A stretch of DNA of 64,000 bases from assembly GCF_018320785.1 (NCBI RefSeq), contig NC_054881.1:43004424-43068423 (forward strand). The letters run 5' to 3'. A model generated the notes under the pieces. The model was not told the origin of the DNA. It saw nothing but the letters and a program-made list of their open reading frames with translations, and searched no databases. Source of the stretch: Cheilinus undulatus (taxonomy: Eukaryota; Chordata; Actinopteri; Labriformes; Labridae). Below, in pieces: positions 36,601 to 48,400 of this stretch (position 1 is its first letter; every line of letters begins with the position of its first letter). Position numbers and translations under genes: made by a program.

Positions 36601-39140
36601 TAAAAGGGTAATAAACAGGCTTTCCAACGGTATAAGATTTATTACCAAGAAGCATTGTTACAACAAAGAAATAATCTACCAAACACACATTTCCTTACTT
36701 TTTGTTTGAAGTTTATATGTACAGCACTTTGACTGAAAGCATTTCATTAAGTGCAAAATCTTAACTAATTTTTAACTTTTAATATATATATATATATTTG
36801 CACAGTGTTTATGTATCTTGGTATTGTATCTGCACTGCTTTGATCTGTACAGCACTTTGGTCAACCCCGGTTGTTTTAAACGTGCTTTATAAATAAAGTT
36901 TGAGTTGAGTTGATTAATAAATAGATTATTATCAATCTATTAATGCAATCAGAGGACTATATATTCTATAGCATGATAATCATGATTGCAATGGGTTCTG
37001 AGAGTTGGAAAAATTACATGAAAATGTGGATTTTTTTAATAAATACAAGGCAAATAAATGTGCATGTGATGGTCCAGATTAGGTATTAAAATCTTAAAGA
37101 ACACTGACCATAAATCCCATATTAACCTTTAAAGGGTTCATAATTATTCAGAATTAAATAATGAGACAGCCACCTAAGATTTGTAGATCAAATTATCAAA
37201 CTTTGCAGCTCAAGACAGGCTATTTTCATTCGATTTTACATGGAAAAATTCATTATTCTGGTGAATATGATCAGTAAATGTAAACAATCCAATAAAGTGC
37301 TACCAGCTCTGCTGTTGTTGGATAAATGTAGTTACCCTAACACTTCAGTAATGTGGCTCAAAGTCTAAATGTGCATATTCATATGAGATGCAGACTGCAG
37401 AACTGCATGCTTTATTTTAGATTCTCCTTTTCAACAAATATTTCTGCAGCGGCCGCTAACAGTAGAGGAAAACTTAATATTTATTCAGACAGATGAAAAA
37501 TGAAGTATAGCAGTAAATTATAATTTTACAAAAATGTAAATATGACCCCTTGTTTGTTAGACTGGAGCTTGATTTCAACAATTTATTAACAGACTGCTTC
37601 CATCATTATGATTGAAGTTACTTTATCTAAATGTATGTGCGTTGATGAGCATACAGAACACTGATCATCAACTGGTGGCCCGAGGGCCATATCAGGCCCC
37701 CCAAAGCTTCCTATCTGGCCTAGAAGATCATTAAATTCAGAAAAGGATGAAAAGAAGATGCTGTGGCTTTATGGGGATTGTTTGGCTTTAAATGTCTGCA
37801 GCTGTTAAACCCAGCCCAAAATTAATATCATAACATTTAATATTGAAAAATCATGAAACATTTGATCTGTTTTTACAGAAATTCACTTGTCCGCTATTAT
37901 AAGTAAATTTTCTAAAAATATATTTCAAAAGAACAGGTTAAGACTAGTAGAAATGTTTCAAAAATGGCCAGAAAAAGAGGTGAAAATGGGTTAAACAGCA
38001 GCAAAACGGGCTGTGGGATGGCACTAAGGGACAAGACCTGGCTGGAAAAGTGGCATAAATTAGTAAAAAGAGGTTAGAAGGGGCAAAATGGTGCAAACAC
38101 AATAACGAAAAGCAGTTAAAAAGTGGCAAAATAGTTAAAAAGTGGCAAAAATGGATAATAAAGTGGCACAATAGGGGTAAAATGTGAAGGAAAAGTGGTA
38201 AAAAGGGATTGAAGGATTGTAAAAATTGGTTTAGACAGGCAAAAATGGGAAAAAAGTATCAAAAACTAACTAAAACAGAGCAAAAATAACTGAACAAAGT
38301 AGTGAAAAGTGGCACACAGGGAACTAACTGGCAGACAAGTAGCTTAAAGGTGTTAAAGAGTGGAAAATGGGCAAAAAGTGGCAAAACTGATCAAAACGGG
38401 TTAAAAGTGGCAAAAAATGTTGCAGAAATGGCTGAAATATGCTGTGAAAAGGCATCAAAAAGTGTCAAAAATGGGTTAAACTTGGTGCTAAATCACAGAT
38501 GGCGAGGGCCCATTCCCCAGGATTTGAAAGAAAATACAAATTCTCAATATTATAAACACAATAATATGTTAATTAGCTCTAAATATTTATTTAATTTTTG
38601 TTTGTTTGAGAGTCCGGCCCCCAGAGTCCTCGTCAAAACTAAATCTGGCCTGTGCAAACGTACTTGATGATCCCTGATATAGAATAAAGATTTCTGTTTT
38701 ATTTTATAATTATTCAGTGATTATTTCTGGCTACAGTCCCTGGAGACAGGGCGCTAATGAAACCTGCTAACTAGGTTAACAATGCTCGCTGTTTCCCTTT
38801 ACTGACATTTAACCGTTAGGTAACTATTACCATCTAACACCACCGCTTCCTCCTGAGCTCCCCTGTCCAAACAGACATTTAATCCCAGCTTTTGTTCCCG
38901 CTAACATCGACGTAAACAAACCGCTATGCTCTAACGACGGAGCGATGAACGTGAGCTAACAACTTTAGCCACGCTCGGTGGAAAAACTTCGTAGAGAAGC
39001 TCAGTTAGCTTCTTACAAATGGAACTAATTTCAGCCTAAACGTGTCCTACAATCAGCTAACTCACCTTTAGGTCATTCTCCGGGAGATATTTGCAGTGTC
39101 TGGCTATTTCTACGTACTTATCAAGGTCTAAAGGCGCCAT
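30654..39140 (-). CDS. ppp6c: PPP6C, serine/threonine protein phosphatase 6 catalytic subunit (complete)
   Basis: PPP6C is a PPP-family metallophosphatase that dephosphorylates phospho-Ser/Thr. It works in complexes with PPP6R and ANKRD subunits (Aurora A, NF-kappaB and DNA-damage roles). Coding exons on the minus strand: 39140-39066, 35923-35828, 32923-32858, 32703-32562, 32464-32385, 32242-32033, 30902-30654. Phases agree at every junction and the total is 305 codons plus TAA, the exact length of the vertebrate protein. Family motifs are intact: GDIHG (residues 52-56), GDFVDRG (80-86), GNHE (112-115), a metal-binding region around RAHQ (235-238), and the C-terminal TPYFL (301-305) that is carboxymethylated in PP2A-like phosphatases. 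The protein is nearly identical to human; visible differences include VNRREP where human has VNTREP. Introns hold several hAT copies. Confidence 0.98.
31446..31892. mobile_element. hAT MITE 'TAGGGCTCAACC' in the last PPP6C intron
   Basis: Starts TAGGGCTCAACC and ends GCCCGGCCCTA. Exact 8-bp duplications GTATTAAC lie at 31,438-31,445 and 31,893-31,900. It belongs to the same family as the copies at 9,715 and 21,279. It sits between PPP6C exons 6 and 7 and has no coding capacity. Confidence 0.88.
33000..33700. repeat. Inverted-repeat region in PPP6C intron 2
   Basis: Arms 33,282-33,347 and 33,624-33,690 are inverted copies of about 66 bp (TTCAGACCTGCTCAAAACTA / TAGTTTTGAGCAGGTCTGAA). A shorter hairpin, CCCTCTTTACACCTT / AAGGTGTAAAGAGGG, lies between at 33,547-33,603. 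The left boundary TTAA-CCCTTGTGCCC (32,999) looks piggyBac-like, but no matching right end was found. Confidence 0.55.
34702..35701. mobile_element. hAT element 'CAGGGGTGTCAAACTC' in PPP6C intron 2
   Basis: Termini are CAGGGGTGTCAAACTC and GAGTTTGACACCCCTA. Exact 8-bp duplications CTTTAGGA occur at 34,694-34,701 and 35,702-35,709. The interior is a GTCAAAATATGAG-like array. No transposase is present. Confidence 0.88.
36265..36375. mobile_element. hAT-type fragment 'AGAGCCCGACCGATATGGG'
   Basis: The motif AGAGCCCGACCGATATGGGA followed by GCCGATACCGATACTGG is a recurrent fish hAT left end. Only about 100 bp is recognisable and no right end was identified. It lies in PPP6C intron 1. Confidence 0.45.
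37659..38676. mobile_element. hAT element 'CACTGATCATCAACTGG' with internal AGTGGCAAAA array
   Basis: Termini CACTGATCATCAACTGGTGG and the complement CAGGGATCATCAAGTACG are inverted relatives. Flanking 8-mers ATACAGAA (37,651-37,658) and ATATAGAA (38,677-38,684) differ at one base. From about 37,960 to 38,480 it holds an AAAAGTGGCAAAAATGG array, the complement of the TTTTGCCAC motif. It lies in PPP6C intron 1. Confidence 0.82.
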
Positions 39141-39300
39141 TATTACAAGACTACAGACAGCAGGAGGATGCTAACGGAGTTAGCAAGCAGGCTAGTTCTT
39201 TTACTTCCTTTTCCTCTTCTTCGTTCTCAATTTCTTTGAAGACATAAAATCACATCCGGTATGCACCTTCAAAATAAAACCATGTAAACAAAGTAATATT
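39141..39300 (-). promoter_or_regulatory. ppp6c: PPP6C promoter / 5' UTR region
   Basis: This lies immediately upstream of the PPP6C ATG. It contains a pyrimidine-rich tract (acttccttttcctcttcttc, about 39,200) and an ETS-like core (complement ACCGGATGT at 39,252-39,260). There is no TATA box at the expected distance. A TATA-less housekeeping promoter with ETS input is plausible. The transcription start is not resolved. Confidence 0.4.
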
Positions 39301-40149
39301 AGATTTAATTTTCTCCGCAAATGCGCCACGCTCTATCAGTTTAGTAGTGTTTTAAGCAAAAATTACAAAAACAAGATACAAAAAACCAGAATTTTACTTA
39401 GAATCCTCTCATCCCCCCTAACAGCAGCTTTTGTTGTTCTGTTTGCTGTTGAGTTCTCTGCTACAGTTATTTCTAAAGACTTCCTTTTTAGTTTAGTCGA
39501 TTTTTCTTACTTTAATCATGTGAAAAGCATATCTAGATATCGCTGCTAAACTAAACGTATCTGTTCATGTATTGAAATATATTTGATGTTCTTGTTTTAT
39601 GATTGACTTTTGATATAATCAGTTTGTTCTTAAAAACAACAACAACAACAAACTAATGTGCTGTTAAGGAAGCAGTGCAAAAATGATTATTGGCGGTATT
39701 GTTTAAAAAAATATTTCAGGAAATTTCGTCTCACTCCAACAGGCGTGATTCTACATTTATTTCAAGGTTGAAAATAATCTGCTCTATTTCTAGTCAACTT
39801 GACTTTCCAGTGGTGTTTGTAGTGCAGAGTAAATACGACAGCGCCCTCTGCTGACATGATGGCCTTACATGTCCAGGCGTTTACAGGCAAGGAGAGCAAA
39901 TGCAGAGAAGAAGTCACCACAGCAGAAATTATTAACCCCCCCCCCCCCAGCAGGGATATGCTGTGTTGCCTGCATGCATGTGTGCATGCCTTTTCATCTT
40001 TAAAACAGCTCTCATAACTCAGCTCCACAACACCATCAGTGGCCAAAACCTGTACAGCAACATTATGGAATAATGTCTGATGTGCTTCGGGGCCCTCAGA
40101 AGGTCTTTTGGTGCACCTGCACTGCTGTGAAACATATAAACTTGCAACA

Positions 40150-40330
40150 AAGTCAAGTGGTTGAGGTGCACACCATATACGTAGGTGACCCGGGTTTGAA
40201 TCCGGCCCGTGGCACTGTTTCCTGCATGTCTCTCCCCGCTCTCTTCCCTGTTTCCGACTCTATCCACTGTCCTATCAAATAAAGGCAAAAATGCCAAAAA
40301 TAAATCTTTAAAAATAAAAAAAAAAAAGAG
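40150..40330 (+). mobile_element. tRNA-derived SINE
   Basis: There is an A-box-like GTGGTTGAGGTGC (about 40,157-40,169) and a B-box GGGTTTGAATCC (40,192-40,203). A tRNA-unrelated body follows (CCTGCATGTCTCTCCCCGCT, then CAAATAAAGGCAAAAATGCC), and it ends in an A-rich tail at 40,310-40,328. This is a common fish SINE architecture. The 5' edge is approximate. Confidence 0.75.
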
Positions 40331-41209
40331 CAGAAGGTCTCACAACCTCTTTGTCGAAGCTGACTAAGACGCTGTGAGACTTAAGAAACCGTGTCAAGTG
40401 ATGAAGTATGGTAATGATATCTGATTCTGTACGAATATGGCTCTGCTGGTGTCTACAGCCCGTTGTTTGCTAACTGTTACCATGTGCCTTATATGCATAG
40501 TACTCAGTAGTAACATAGCCACATGGGCATCAGACTAATAGCCTACTGTTTTACAAAGCTCTAGCCAAATGTAATAAAAGCTTGTCCAGTATTTTCTTTA
40601 TTCTGGGATATTGTTTTCTCAGTCTCTCTTAAAAGAAGATCCACGCGGTGACACAACCAAGAGCTGAGGTGTTTAGCAGAGAGAGAAACCACAGTGTTAT
40701 GCCCCTACAGACTCAAAACCACCATCCTTCACCCAGGAAGGTCCATCAGTTAGCCCTGCACCCATTGGCTCATGTCCACTGAAGGCAGCTGGCAGACATG
40801 AGCTGATGAAGACCAGAGACTCATCTTTCCAACCTGCAACAGGATCTGGTTCTCTGGTCCATTTCCTTCCGACGTGCCTTCCTGGTTGGGCTCGCTGTTC
40901 CTGTGGTAGAGGCCTTTAAGAGGAAAAAGCTGCCATACACAGACCTAGCAGAGGTGGGTTGCAGAGGCTTTGTTGGTATTTCCACCTCAAGGTTCCTGAC
41001 GGCATCCTAGTCCTCGGGCAGGGCCACAGGTGTCGTAGTCGCTGGCTGTGGCTAAAGTGAAAAGATCCCATCTGGGCCCCCAAAGTAACCAGTTAACCAA
41101 GAGACACAAAATCAGGCCTGGTCAGCCTGCTGTGGGCCGTCTTGATGGAGGCTGAAATGCACAATAATGCTGAAGTGCACAACTGAAGATGTGTCAAACT
41201 GGTCGCAAC
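40331..41209. other. Intergenic sequence between PPP6C and mmp11
   Basis: Mixed single-copy-looking DNA with no exon-like conserved frame. The part after about 40,660 may be a continuation of the decayed LINE whose 3' end is at 41,210-41,430, but I could not recognise coding motifs. Nothing else is supported. Confidence 0.4.
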
Positions 41210-41430
41210 ATCTACTGGTCACACCTGGGGAAGTCTTCTGAGGAGGAGACCCCGGGTCACTCCCAGAACTCACTAGAAGGATAATATAACCCATCTGGCC
41301 TGGGGGCGCCTCAGAATCCCTCAGGAGGAACTGGAAAATGCAGCTGGGGAGAGGAACGTCTGGGTTGACCAACTTTGTCTGCTGCCATCGCAACCTGACC
41401 CCAGATTAGTGGAAGAAGATGGATTTATGG
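41210..41430 (+). mobile_element. LINE 3'-end fragment (L2-like)
   Basis: Contains GGAGGAGACCCCGGGTCACT, then GGCCTGGGGGCGCCTCAGAA, GAGAGGAACGTCTGGGTTGA and finally GATTAGTGGAAGAAGATGGA, the ordered landmarks of fish L2-type LINE 3' ends as I recall them. There is no open reading frame; the copy is 5' truncated. Confidence 0.6.
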
Positions 41431-42420
41431 ATTTGATGTCTTTTATTTTTCAGTGCTTTTGTGTAGTACTGTATGATCTTGTTTAAAAAATATTTTATAA
41501 ATGGCAATCACAATTTTTCACCTATTTGCAGTGAAATTTGAACCTTAATAGCAGCCAGAGTCTTTAAAGTGTAAGTGCTGAATGTCTGCCATAAATCCAT
41601 CTATGCATTTAATTTATAAAGCTCACACTTTGCCAAGTGGCGCTGTCATCATGCCCCATTAAACCTCGTTTATAAGAACATTTCTAAATCTATACGAGGA
41701 GAACTCAAGCTCAGACATCCAGCTGTCAGAGCGTGAAGCAATTCATGATGAATTGTTTCTCTTATCAAACATAAATCTGTGTCTTTCAGTCTCCTTCTGC
41801 TGTCAGTCTGAGGCTGTTTTATACTAAGAAGTGAGCGGCGATCCCCTGCAGACACATTAGCAGCTGGTTGGATTTTACTGCTTCGATACGTCAAAGGAAA
41901 CACAGGACTGATTGTTCCAAGAAGACTGTGGTTAACCTGTGAGGAAGAAACACTCAGCTGATGATTGGTGCAGGAAGGAGTCTGTTTGATCAGCAGAAGG
42001 CGCCCTGGTCGATGAGCAAATATAACATGATCTTATTCTTTCAATAGAGAGTTTAACTGGAGGAAAGAGAACTCCAGCTGTGTGTCTAAAGGGTTGACTG
42101 GCCGGGGAAGTAGATATGAGTTCATGTTTGATCTGCTATGTCAGGAGTGGCTGATGTTCCTGTTTGACTAATTTGGTTGCATGGAAACCCCGACGGTTAG
42201 TCTGATACAGCCATGACTGACAGAAGCTAACAGGACCACCAGAGATGGCATGGATCAGAACTGTTCAACTTAAAATGCATCTGTGTTATCGCTCTTCTTC
42301 AAAAAGTTGCCATATTCATCTCCTCAAAACCAGATTGTGTACTATTATTTGTAAAATGTACACGTCTTTCTCTCTTTTTCCCATGCAAAGTTTCAAGAGG
42401 ATCTGGCTGCAGACTTTGAG

Positions 42421-43080
42421 CAGACGTCTACGGTGGGGCGTTCGGCAGCAGACGTCTATGGTGGGGTGTTCGGCAGCAGACCTCTATGGTGGGGCGTTCG
42501 GCAGCAGACGTCTATGGTGGGGCGTTCGGCAGCAGACGTCTATGGTGGGGCGTTCGGCAGCAGACGTCTATGGTGGGGCGTTCGGCAGCAGACGTCTATG
42601 GTGGGGCGTTCGGCAGCAGACGTCTATGGTGGGGCGTTCGGCAGCAGACCTCTATGGTGGGGCGTCGCAGCAGACGCCTATGGTGGGGCGCTCGGCAGCA
42701 GACGTCTATGGTGGGGCGTTCGGCAGCAGACGTCTATGGTGGGGCGTTCGGCAGCAGACCTCTAGGGTGGGGCGTTCGGCAGCAGACGTCTATGGTGGGG
42801 CGTTCGGCAGCAGACGTCTATGGTGGGGCGTTCGGCAGCAGACCTCTATGGTGGGGCGTTCGGCAGCAGACCTCTATGGTGGGGCGTTCGGCAGCAGACC
42901 TCTATGGTGGGGCGTTCGGCAGCAGACCTCTATGGTGGGGCGTTCGGCAGCAGACCTCTATGGTGGGGCGTTCGGCAGCAGACCTCTATGGTGGGGCGTT
43001 CGGCAGCAGACCTCTATGGTGGGGCGTTCGGCAGCAGACCTCTATGGTGGGGCGTTCAGCAGCAGACGTCTATGGTGGGT
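42421..43080. repeat. 28-bp GC-rich minisatellite, 24 units
   Basis: The unit core is TCTATGGTGGGGCGTTCGG followed by CAGCAGAC and S (G or C). I count 24 units. Units 16-23 all carry ACCTCT, while most earlier ones carry ACGTCT. Unit 9 has a 3-bp deletion. Because 28 is not a multiple of three, an 84-bp/28-residue coding period appears in all three plus frames, each largely open. It lies between the divergent PPP6C and mmp11 genes, about 2.4 kb upstream of mmp11. Confidence 0.95.
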
Positions 43081-44189
43081 CTTTAGCATATAACAGGAAA
43101 CCCCATAGATGCTGGTAATGCTGGTAAAGTTGATACAGACATTCTTAACACAAATAAATCCCCAATAGAGAAAACAAAAGTTAAAAACTGACCTTTACTG
43201 GTTTGTTAGAATGTCAATGAAACCATACAAGGTTAACAAAAAGTAAAAGGAGCGCTGAAACGAGGTACAGCAGTCATAACATGCTGCTCATAACTTAAAG
43301 TAGCTTGCTAGGCTAATACTCATTAGCATCTTGCAACACGGAAATTACAATGAACAAAAATACTTGAACTGGCACCAAAACTACAGTCATGATGACAATT
43401 TTAAGTTTTTACAAACTCTAAAAGTTCTCTGACCTCGTGTGTGTTTTTATGATGTTAACTAACCTTTAAAAACAGGAAAAAGAGCGAGCTGGACAACAAC
43501 TACTGTCTTCTTCTCTCGCCTCTGCTGGTCTAAACACTGCTGTCTCTTTGGGAGGTTGAGCCCCCTAGTGGTTTAAACTGGAACTACATCCAGAATAGGC
43601 TAGAAATTTTTTGCATAAAATTCAACACATTATAAAGAAACACAGAAAACAACATCTTTATAATTTCTATGTTAAGTGCATTTGTTTGTTATTTTATAAT
43701 CCAGTCCCAGACTTCCTGACATCATTGCTGTGTGAAGACCAATACCCCCCCATACCTGAGTTCACCTTGGGCCCTAAAATTGCTCAGTCCGCCACTGTGG
43801 CTATGACCTCCTTTATGGTGGGAACATTAGGCCCAGTGACCTTGACCTCTGATGCATGACCTCCAAAACCGGTTCATCCTTGAATCACAGTGGACATTAG
43901 CGCTGACTTTAATGAGCATTCTTGGGATATCACAGGACTTAACCTTGACCTTTGACCTCTAAAATGTGATGACTATGATGCCTGAGCTTGATCCCCTAAA
44001 TGTGACCTTCATCTTTGGGTCAGCGTCAGAGTCTGAGGAAAATCCATCAGAGCATCGCTGAAATATTCACAAAGTCTGAACATATGGACCAATAACCTTG
44101 ACCTTTAACCTCTGACCTCCATAATACAGTCATTTCATCCTGGAGTCAAAGTGGACATCTGTGCAAGGCTTGAAGAAAATCAGTTAAAG

Positions 44190-44999
44190 CATGGGTGTCA
44201 AACTCGAGGCCCAGGGGCCAGATCCGGCCCGTAGAACGATTATATCCGGCTGCAAGATAATCTCATATTTGTATTCTAACTGGTCCACCAGTATGAGGTC
44301 TGCAGATTTCCTCCAGTATAAACATGTGAACTTCAGCTTGATTATTAAAATATCCTTGTTAAGCCATAAAAAAACCTGAAAAAGTAAAGAGAAAGAAAAA
44401 TGTCATAAAAACTCAAAATGTGGGGAAAGAAATTAATTTGTGTTTTACTTCATATTTTAAATTTTGCATCTTAGGATTACAACTCAAACTAATGATTTTG
44501 ACTTTTCATTTCATATTTTGACCTTTTCAACTCATAATTTGGACTTAATGTCACATTTTTATCTTTTAGATTCTCAATTTTAAATTTAAAGTCATATTTT
44601 GACCTTTTCAACTCCTTACTTTGGTTTTTTAATCCCATATTTTGACTTTTTTAAACATGATTTCAAAATTTTTTCTCATATTTTGACAATTTGAATGAAT
44701 AATTTAATCCACTTTCTCCTCGTATTTTTGCTCTTTAAAAACATTTTCTATTTTTGATATCGTGTTCTGAGCTTTTGAACTAATAAGTTGGAATTTTTAT
44801 CTCAGATTTGAGCCTTTAAACTTGTAATTTCTGCTTTTATGAATTTCCAAATCATTTATCATCAGTGCTGTTTGTTTCATATTGTATTACTGGTGAAAAT
44901 AAGGTTGACAGTTATGGTTAGATGTTGACCCTGTTCGGCCCTCAGGTTAGACCTGAACCCAGAATCCGGCCCCTGCTGTGACTGAGTTTGACACCCCTG
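44190..44999. mobile_element. hAT element 'CATGGGTGTCAAACTC' upstream of mmp11
   Basis: Termini are CATGGGTGTCAAACTCGAGG and GAGTTTGACACCCCTG. Flanking 8-mers AGTTAAAG and AGTTATGA share five bases, so the duplication is eroded. The interior TTTTGACTTTTCATTTCATA-like array is shared with the elements at 18.9 and 34.7 kb. It ends about 480 bp before the mmp11 coding start. Confidence 0.75.
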
Positions 45000-45357
45000 A
45001 GTTATGAACGGTTTTGATGCACATAAAAGAACCCAGCAGTTTAAAGTCTTTGTCATTAAAATGAGCTCATAATCTCAGGAATTATTCAGTCCACCCACGG
45101 CTGTTTTCACTCAGAGAAACCAAGACTACAACTCTTTCAAGTTACTGGAAAAACTCACTAAAAGTTTCTGTATTAAATGTCATTTCTTCTCCTTTTTCCT
45201 CTCTTAATCTCATTTTGGTGACAAACTGCAGCTCCTTTCACTTTAATGACTGCCATTCTTTGAACTTTTGGAGAGGAAGGGGTTAAAATGACGTGGTGCA
45301 GCTGAGCAGACTCGTAAAAGTGTCATTTAAAGAGGACAAAGAAAGCCGGCTGCAGGC

Positions 45358-45476
45358 TATAAGACCTCCTGCCGTCATTCATTCGTGCACACTCGTCCTC
45401 CTCAGCCCTCATTAAGCCTCCTCCTCCGTCTGCTCTGCCTCACTGTGTCTGTGCCAGCCCGCGTCTCTGCAACAAG
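45358..45476 (+). promoter_or_regulatory. mmp11: mmp11 core promoter with TATA-like box and 5' UTR
   Basis: A TATAAG box at 45,358-45,363 lies 114 nt upstream of the mmp11 ATG, placing a start site near 45,388 and a 5' UTR of about 90 nt. No upstream ATG is seen between there and the coding start. The box position and its link to an inducible secreted-protease gene are plausible, but no transcript evidence is available. Confidence 0.45.
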
Positions 45477-48400
45477 ATGATGTTCTGCTGCAGCATCTTA
45501 GCTCTGCACCTCTTCTTCTGCGTTCACTCCCTGCCCGTACACGAGCGGAGGACCGGCAGCAAGCACAAGCAGCTGCAGGTGAGTCCAACACGAGCAGAAA
45601 GCTGGAGAAAGTAGAGGGAATGAGAGATCAGACGAGGAGATGGAGGAAGTTTGTGAGGGGAGAGATGGAGCTACAGGCAGAGGTTAGGTAGCATGTGAGT
45701 GAAGGAGCTTAATAAAGTCAGTAAAGATGGGACTTATTAAACTTTAATAAAGTCAGAAATGAAGGGAAATGTTTTGCTCCTTTGTAATCAGAGGTTGAGC
45801 TCATGTTTGTCTTTCAGACAAGGCTGCATGTGGACTTTAGCTCAGACTATAAATGCTTTAGTTCCCTCAGTGTGCTGATTTTATGGCTGTTGTTAGGAAG
45901 TCTTTAAAGTTTCACAGCATCACTGATAATCAGCCTAACAGCAGGCTGGATGTGAAGCTGCAAAAAGGACATACTCTAAAGCTTTGATCATCCTACATTT
46001 CTGCTGAGATAATTCATCATAACTTCATTAAAATCTAAACATTTTAAATAATTTTCCTTTCCCTGCATGCAGGAACATTTTGCACGCCATGCCACTGACT
46101 AACCCACACAAGGACCCTTTTCTTCAAACGTTTCTGCAGTTTCATGCATGCACTCTTGTTTTCCAGTGTATCCGTCAACATCTCGAGTTAGACGGTGAGA
46201 TTAAGCGTGCAGGGACAAGTCATGGCTGAAAAACTGCACTTGTTTGCTGACTCAGGGGAAACAGAAAACAGCAGAGAGCTGCTCGCTAAGATCAGAGCGC
46301 GCTGCTGCTTCAAGGCTTTTGTTTGTGCATCATTCAGAGAGAGTGCAGAGCTGCCAAACATGATGGCAGCTCACAAATATCCAACACTGGTATTCAGATA
46401 TCCTGCTGGAAGTTTGAGAGCTTAGGAAAGACACCAATAAGACTTTTATGTTGACAGATGAATCTTTAAAACATGCAGCCAAGCCCTGACAGCCAGGGGA
46501 ACGCGCTCTGGCAGACTTCTCCTTACTAAAAACTGCATTAATGTATATTTTTATCAGCAAAAATTGTGTATTTTTAATCTTCTGGATCTTTAAATGTCCA
46601 CTCCTTTACACTTCAGGGGAATTTTAAATATTAAGTGTAAGATAAGGTTTGTTAAACCTACATTATTCTGCTAACACCTGCAGTAAAACCAACCCATTGC
46701 TCATCTGTTGAAAGCAGCATTTAAAGTTGCAAAGACAGCGTATTGTCAGCTTTATTTACTGTTTTTTTCTTCATTCATTCAACTCCTGAAAAATCAAATA
46801 TGACCTGTTAACATGTTACGGTACGGTGCAATGCATTTATTGACTCTAGGCTGGTTTGCAAATCTGCAAAAAGGAAAAAGAAGAACTTTTGTTTCTGCTC
46901 TGTGTAGACGATGGAGTCATCCTGCTACTACTGATGGTTTTTATCTTTAAAGGGATATTCCACTAGATTTGGAGTAAATTTAGATGAGGTATGTAGAAAT
47001 AGTAGCGGCTTTAGCCTCCAGTGATTTCAGTAAGCATTGCTCCTTTAAGAAGGACTCTGCCTGTACCTGGAAACTAGGCTATACATGTTAACAGGTGGGG
47101 ACAGTTTCTCACAGGAGTTTTGCGAGTTATTGGTCAAAATTGGGCCCCAAAACAATGTTGATTCAAAGGTACGCACTATCACATTTTTAAAAGCCTCTTA
47201 GTTTATACCCAGAAAGCTTCTGTGTTTTTTCTTACTATTTTGCAATGCACAAACATGTAACATGTGCACATGCATGCCAGAGCCTGCATGGCGAAATAGT
47301 GACAAAAACACAGAGGCTTCTGGGTAAAGAGTAAAATGCTTTAAAAGTTTTCAACAGTGTGTACATCTGAGCCAACATTGTTCTGTGGCCAATTTTCTAC
47401 CAAAAACCGTTAAACTCCACAGAGAAGCTGGACCCATCTGTTACACAGTCTAGCCTAGCTTCCTGGTGGGTTCAACCAGAGTCCTGCTTAAGGGAGCAAT
47501 GCTGACTATAATCATTGGAGGCTAATGCTACTGCTACTGCTGCACACCTCATCTGATTAAACTTCAAACATAGTGGAATATCCCTTTAAGATGGCAGCAG
47601 CAGCCTTCCTCCTACATCCACTTCTCCCTACAGCTCAGAGGCTGAAACGGACCGTACTGCACCAGCGTGAAGTTTTTAACTTTGCAGCTCTGCTTGCACA
47701 CAGGAACTCAGAACTCTGGACCAGTTTCATGCACAAGCTAATCATGTCAAAGACCCCCTCTTAAGGTGGACCTGGGCACGGGGCCTGATTATTGTACAGC
47801 CCTTGCTTCATTTTACGTGAAGAGTATTGAGTTTATGGTCTCTTTGCCTACGCTGGTATCAGCAAATATGAGACCGAAAAGCACCAGATACCATCAGAAA
47901 TCCAGTATTGTTCATTTCTAGCCAGTCATTCATTTAAACAGCCTGTTTACCTACGACACCTTCAGCCCGCAGTAACTGGACCTGGGTCAACGTGTGAGGA
48001 AGTCAGGCGAGGCGACAGAAGAGTTCACGCCACGGAGGATGAATGAGTCAAACAGATGAAGGAGTCACAGCACGTTAAGGTTCACATGTGAACCAACATG
48101 TAGATTGTTTTACCTGAACTGACACGCGCTGTGTCTACAAACATGGTGTGATTTCAGTCCACTCTTTTATATTTCAGCTCACTCATTAACTCAGAGTTTA
48201 CTATCACTGTAAAGGTCTGTTAAGGCCACACCTGGTTAAAGATCTCTCTGGCCCCTGGCAGCTGCAGCTCTGATGGAATAGATTAAAACACATGAAGCAG
48301 CACTAAATAGTCAGATAACATCCTGATCCGTTCACCCCCGTTGTTTCTTTGGTCATTAGGGAGATATGAAGTGATGATCCATGTTCCTCAGAATGGCCTC

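Noticed and set aside
40150..40330. Functional tRNA gene
   Set aside because: Although A- and B-box-like motifs are present, the flanks do not form an acceptor stem and a SINE body with an A-rich tail follows.
42245..43093. 282-codon open frame (and two overlapping frames) with GRSAADVYGG repeats
   Set aside because: It is produced by the 28-bp minisatellite, which is open in every plus frame. The non-repetitive start has no gene-like features or splice context.
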